Below, piece after piece: positions 62,834 through 64,000 of a DNA stretch of 64,000 nt. The position numbers were made by a program, and so were the translations under genes. The notes under the pieces are model-generated. The model was not told where the DNA came from, did not search any database, and was given only the letters and a program-made list of their open reading frames with translations. The stretch covers positions 310,001-374,000 of the forward strand of contig WBOU01000002.1 in the NCBI GenBank assembly GCA_009268125.1, read 5' to 3'. The DNA comes from Chloroflexia bacterium SDU3-3. GTDB taxonomy: Bacteria; Chloroflexota; Chloroflexia; Chloroflexales; Roseiflexaceae. The first letter of the stretch is position 1. Each line of letters starts with the position of its first letter.

Positions 62834-64000
62834 TCATTCTCCTTGTTCTATGGCCTGAAGCCGCAGCACGTGCGGCCCATCTAGGCGCTCCGGCTCGGCG
62901 GGGGCATGGGTGAAGGGCAGCCGCTCGCCAGTGCGCTGGTCGTAGAGGCCCATGAGCAGGGCGTAGCTGCCCTTGGGCAGCCCTGGCGGCAGACCCAGCC
63001 CGATGGGCACGGCCACCTGCCGCCCCGGCTGCCACGTGCGGGTGCCGGGGTCTTCGCCGCCGCCCAGCGCCACATCGGCCTGAGCCACGCGTGCGCCGCT
63101 GGCGTCGATCAGGTGGAAGAACACGCTGTAGTCGGCGCTGGGCTGGGCGCGCACATCCCACGCGAGCGTGATGATCAGCTGGCCTTGGCTCTGCGCTACG
63201 CTGTAGCCGTGCAGCCACAGCTCGTCGCCAAAATGGGCGGGCAGCGCGTGGTCGTAGGGGCGCGGTACCTGGTAGATGGTGGCGTAGGTGATGCCATTGA
63301 TCACGATCTGCTGCAGCGGCACGCCCTGCTGGATCTTGGCGTAGAGCGGCGGGTCGGCGGCGCGCTGCAGCGACTCGTGGTAGACCACGGCGTAGCTGGC
63401 GCGGTCGCTGCCGTAGCGCTCGATCGGGCGGATGGGCGCGCTGAGGAAGGGCCGCAGCGTCGCGCCCAGGGTGGAGAGCACCGGCTCATTGCCGGGGTTG
63501 GGCTGCGCGTTCAGGTAGCTGGCCACCTGCTCCATGCCCTCGCCCCAGCCGATCAGCAGATTGCGCTGGGCCGCCGCGCCGCCGCCCAAGAGCGGGTTGT
63601 AGTAGCTCAGGAAGTAGGGCCGGATCTGCCAGAGCTGGGCGGCATCCACCGCCAGCAGGGCCATCAGGCACACCCCGGCCACTCGGCTAGCCACGGCCAG
63701 CCTACCGCGCAGCCGCAGCGCCAGCGCGTGCAGGCTGGCCAGCCCGGCGGCGGCTAGCACCAGCAGCGCTGGCCAGGTGGGCAGGGTGTAGCGGTCGAAC
63801 TTCTTCGGCCCTGCCGTCATAACGGCCGTCCAGAACAGCACGAAGGTCAGCAGCACCAGCAGCGGGCGGCGCTGCCGTGGCTCGGCCAGGGCTAGGCCCA
63901 GCGGCGCCAGCGCCAGCCCCGCCAGCATGGCCGGGGTGGTGTGGAAGGCCCCCGCCACTAGGTAGAATAGCGGGCCGGGGTCGGCGATCGCCTGCCCCAT
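62834..64000 (-). CDS. Membrane glycosyltransferase-like protein (GT39/PMT type), 5' end beyond the window
   Basis: 388 codons are visible and the frame is still open at base 64000. Several hydrophobic segments (TTPAMLAGLALAPLGLALA, PLLVLLTFVLFWTAVMTA, LPTWPALLVLAAAGLASL, VAGVCLMALLAVDAAQL) with GPKKFDRYTLP between them, a stretch conserved near the last TM helices of ArnT/PMT-type GT-C enzymes. The C-terminal 230 residues form an outer domain ending in a beta-sandwich (LIITLAWDVRAQPSADYSVFFHLID .. GSYALLMGLYDQRTGERLPF). Likely transfers sugar from a polyprenyl carrier outside the membrane; acceptor unknown. Its TGA overlaps a potential ATG of the BtpA gene. Confidence 0.8.
   Translation of the reverse strand: MGQAIADPGPLFYLVAGAFHTTPAMLAGLALAPLGLALAEPRQRRPLLVLLTFVLFWTAVMTAGPKKFDRYTLPTWPALLVLAAAGLASLHALALRLRGRLAVASRVAGVCLMALLAVDAAQLWQIRPYFLSYYNPLLGGGAAAQRNLLIGWGEGMEQVASYLNAQPNPGNEPVLSTLGATLRPFLSAPIRPIERYGSDRASYAVVYHESLQRAADPPLYAKIQQGVPLQQIVINGITYATIYQVPRPYDHALPAHFGDELWLHGYSVAQSQGQLIITLAWDVRAQPSADYSVFFHLIDASGARVAQADVALGGGEDPGTRTWQPGRQVAVPIGLGLPPGLPKGSYALLMGLYDQRTGERLPFTHAPAEPERLDGPHVLRLQAIEQGE

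Overview
The window is GC-rich DNA (about two thirds G+C by eye) with densely packed genes on both strands. Several things point to Chloroflexota, probably class Chloroflexia: a secreted protein built on the NGGL..FGYP repeat that I associate with this phylum, a 54-residue protein of a type I recall from the same group, long A/P-rich linkers, GTG/TTG starts, and TGnTAnnnT extended -10 promoters often placed right at the start codon. This placement is an inference; there is no rRNA or marker phylogeny here. There is no plasmid, prophage, integrase, transposase or CRISPR array. I call 42 protein genes and three tRNA genes.

Layout. 1-1.7 kb: 3' end of a cytokinin-dehydrogenase-like flavoenzyme, then a tRNA operon Trp-Ser(UGA)-Ser(GCU). 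1.7-9 kb: a giant cysteine-free alpha-2-macroglobulin-like envelope protein, an orphan response regulator and a Tat-exported two-domain multicopper oxidase. 9-13.2 kb: secreted NGGL/FGYP protein, XRE regulator, HD-GYP protein with a degenerate receiver and a structured leader, FolK, small CBM48 protein. 13.5-22.3 kb: Tex, acyl desaturase, two sensor kinases, MocR-type regulator. 22.4-33.4 kb: DoxX, secreted clan GH-A glycosidase, holin-like membrane protein, YfhO membrane protein, phosphoglucomutase/phosphomannomutase, an S51 peptidase next to a gene-poor AT-richer stretch, MnmG. 33.5-45.9 kb: hybrid kinase, LmbE deacetylase, a response regulator-kinase pair divergent from a MacA-permease-ATPase exporter operon, and a Pit/DUF47 phosphate pair. 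46-53.6 kb: molybdopterin oxidoreductase, orphan MbtH, AzlCD, a baeRF-type protein, S9 peptidase, DinB-like protein. 53.6-57.7 kb: an osmoprotectant-type ABC transporter whose genes are split by 0.6 kb of repeat-rich DNA. 58-64 kb: a 54-aa protein, a cluster of non-coding repeats, ClpB, an unusual G-biased spacer, a BtpA-family protein and the 3' end of a membrane glycosyltransferase.

How the genes work together. The clearest functional units are the RR-HK/exporter locus (39.3-44.2 kb), where a divergent control region carries three TATRTAGAA boxes; the quaternary-amine ABC system (53.7-57.7 kb); the Pit-DUF47 phosphate pair; and AzlC-AzlD. Signalling is over-represented: four histidine kinases, three receiver proteins and two DNA-binding regulators, mostly unpaired. 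Envelope and glycan functions recur (A2M-like protein, GH-A enzyme, YfhO, PGM/PMM, LmbE, GT).

The most unusual material is outside the genes. A dispersed family of short repeats built from CCAAGG and CGAAG units occurs at six places. GTAGGGGCGGG inverted-repeat elements occur twice. A 5 x 21-bp tandem array sits inside the ABC locus. Two inverted repeats near 10.3-10.5 kb interleave in a pseudoknot order. I see no single obvious new defence or mobile system; the non-coding repeats and leader structures are the best candidates for undescribed biology.
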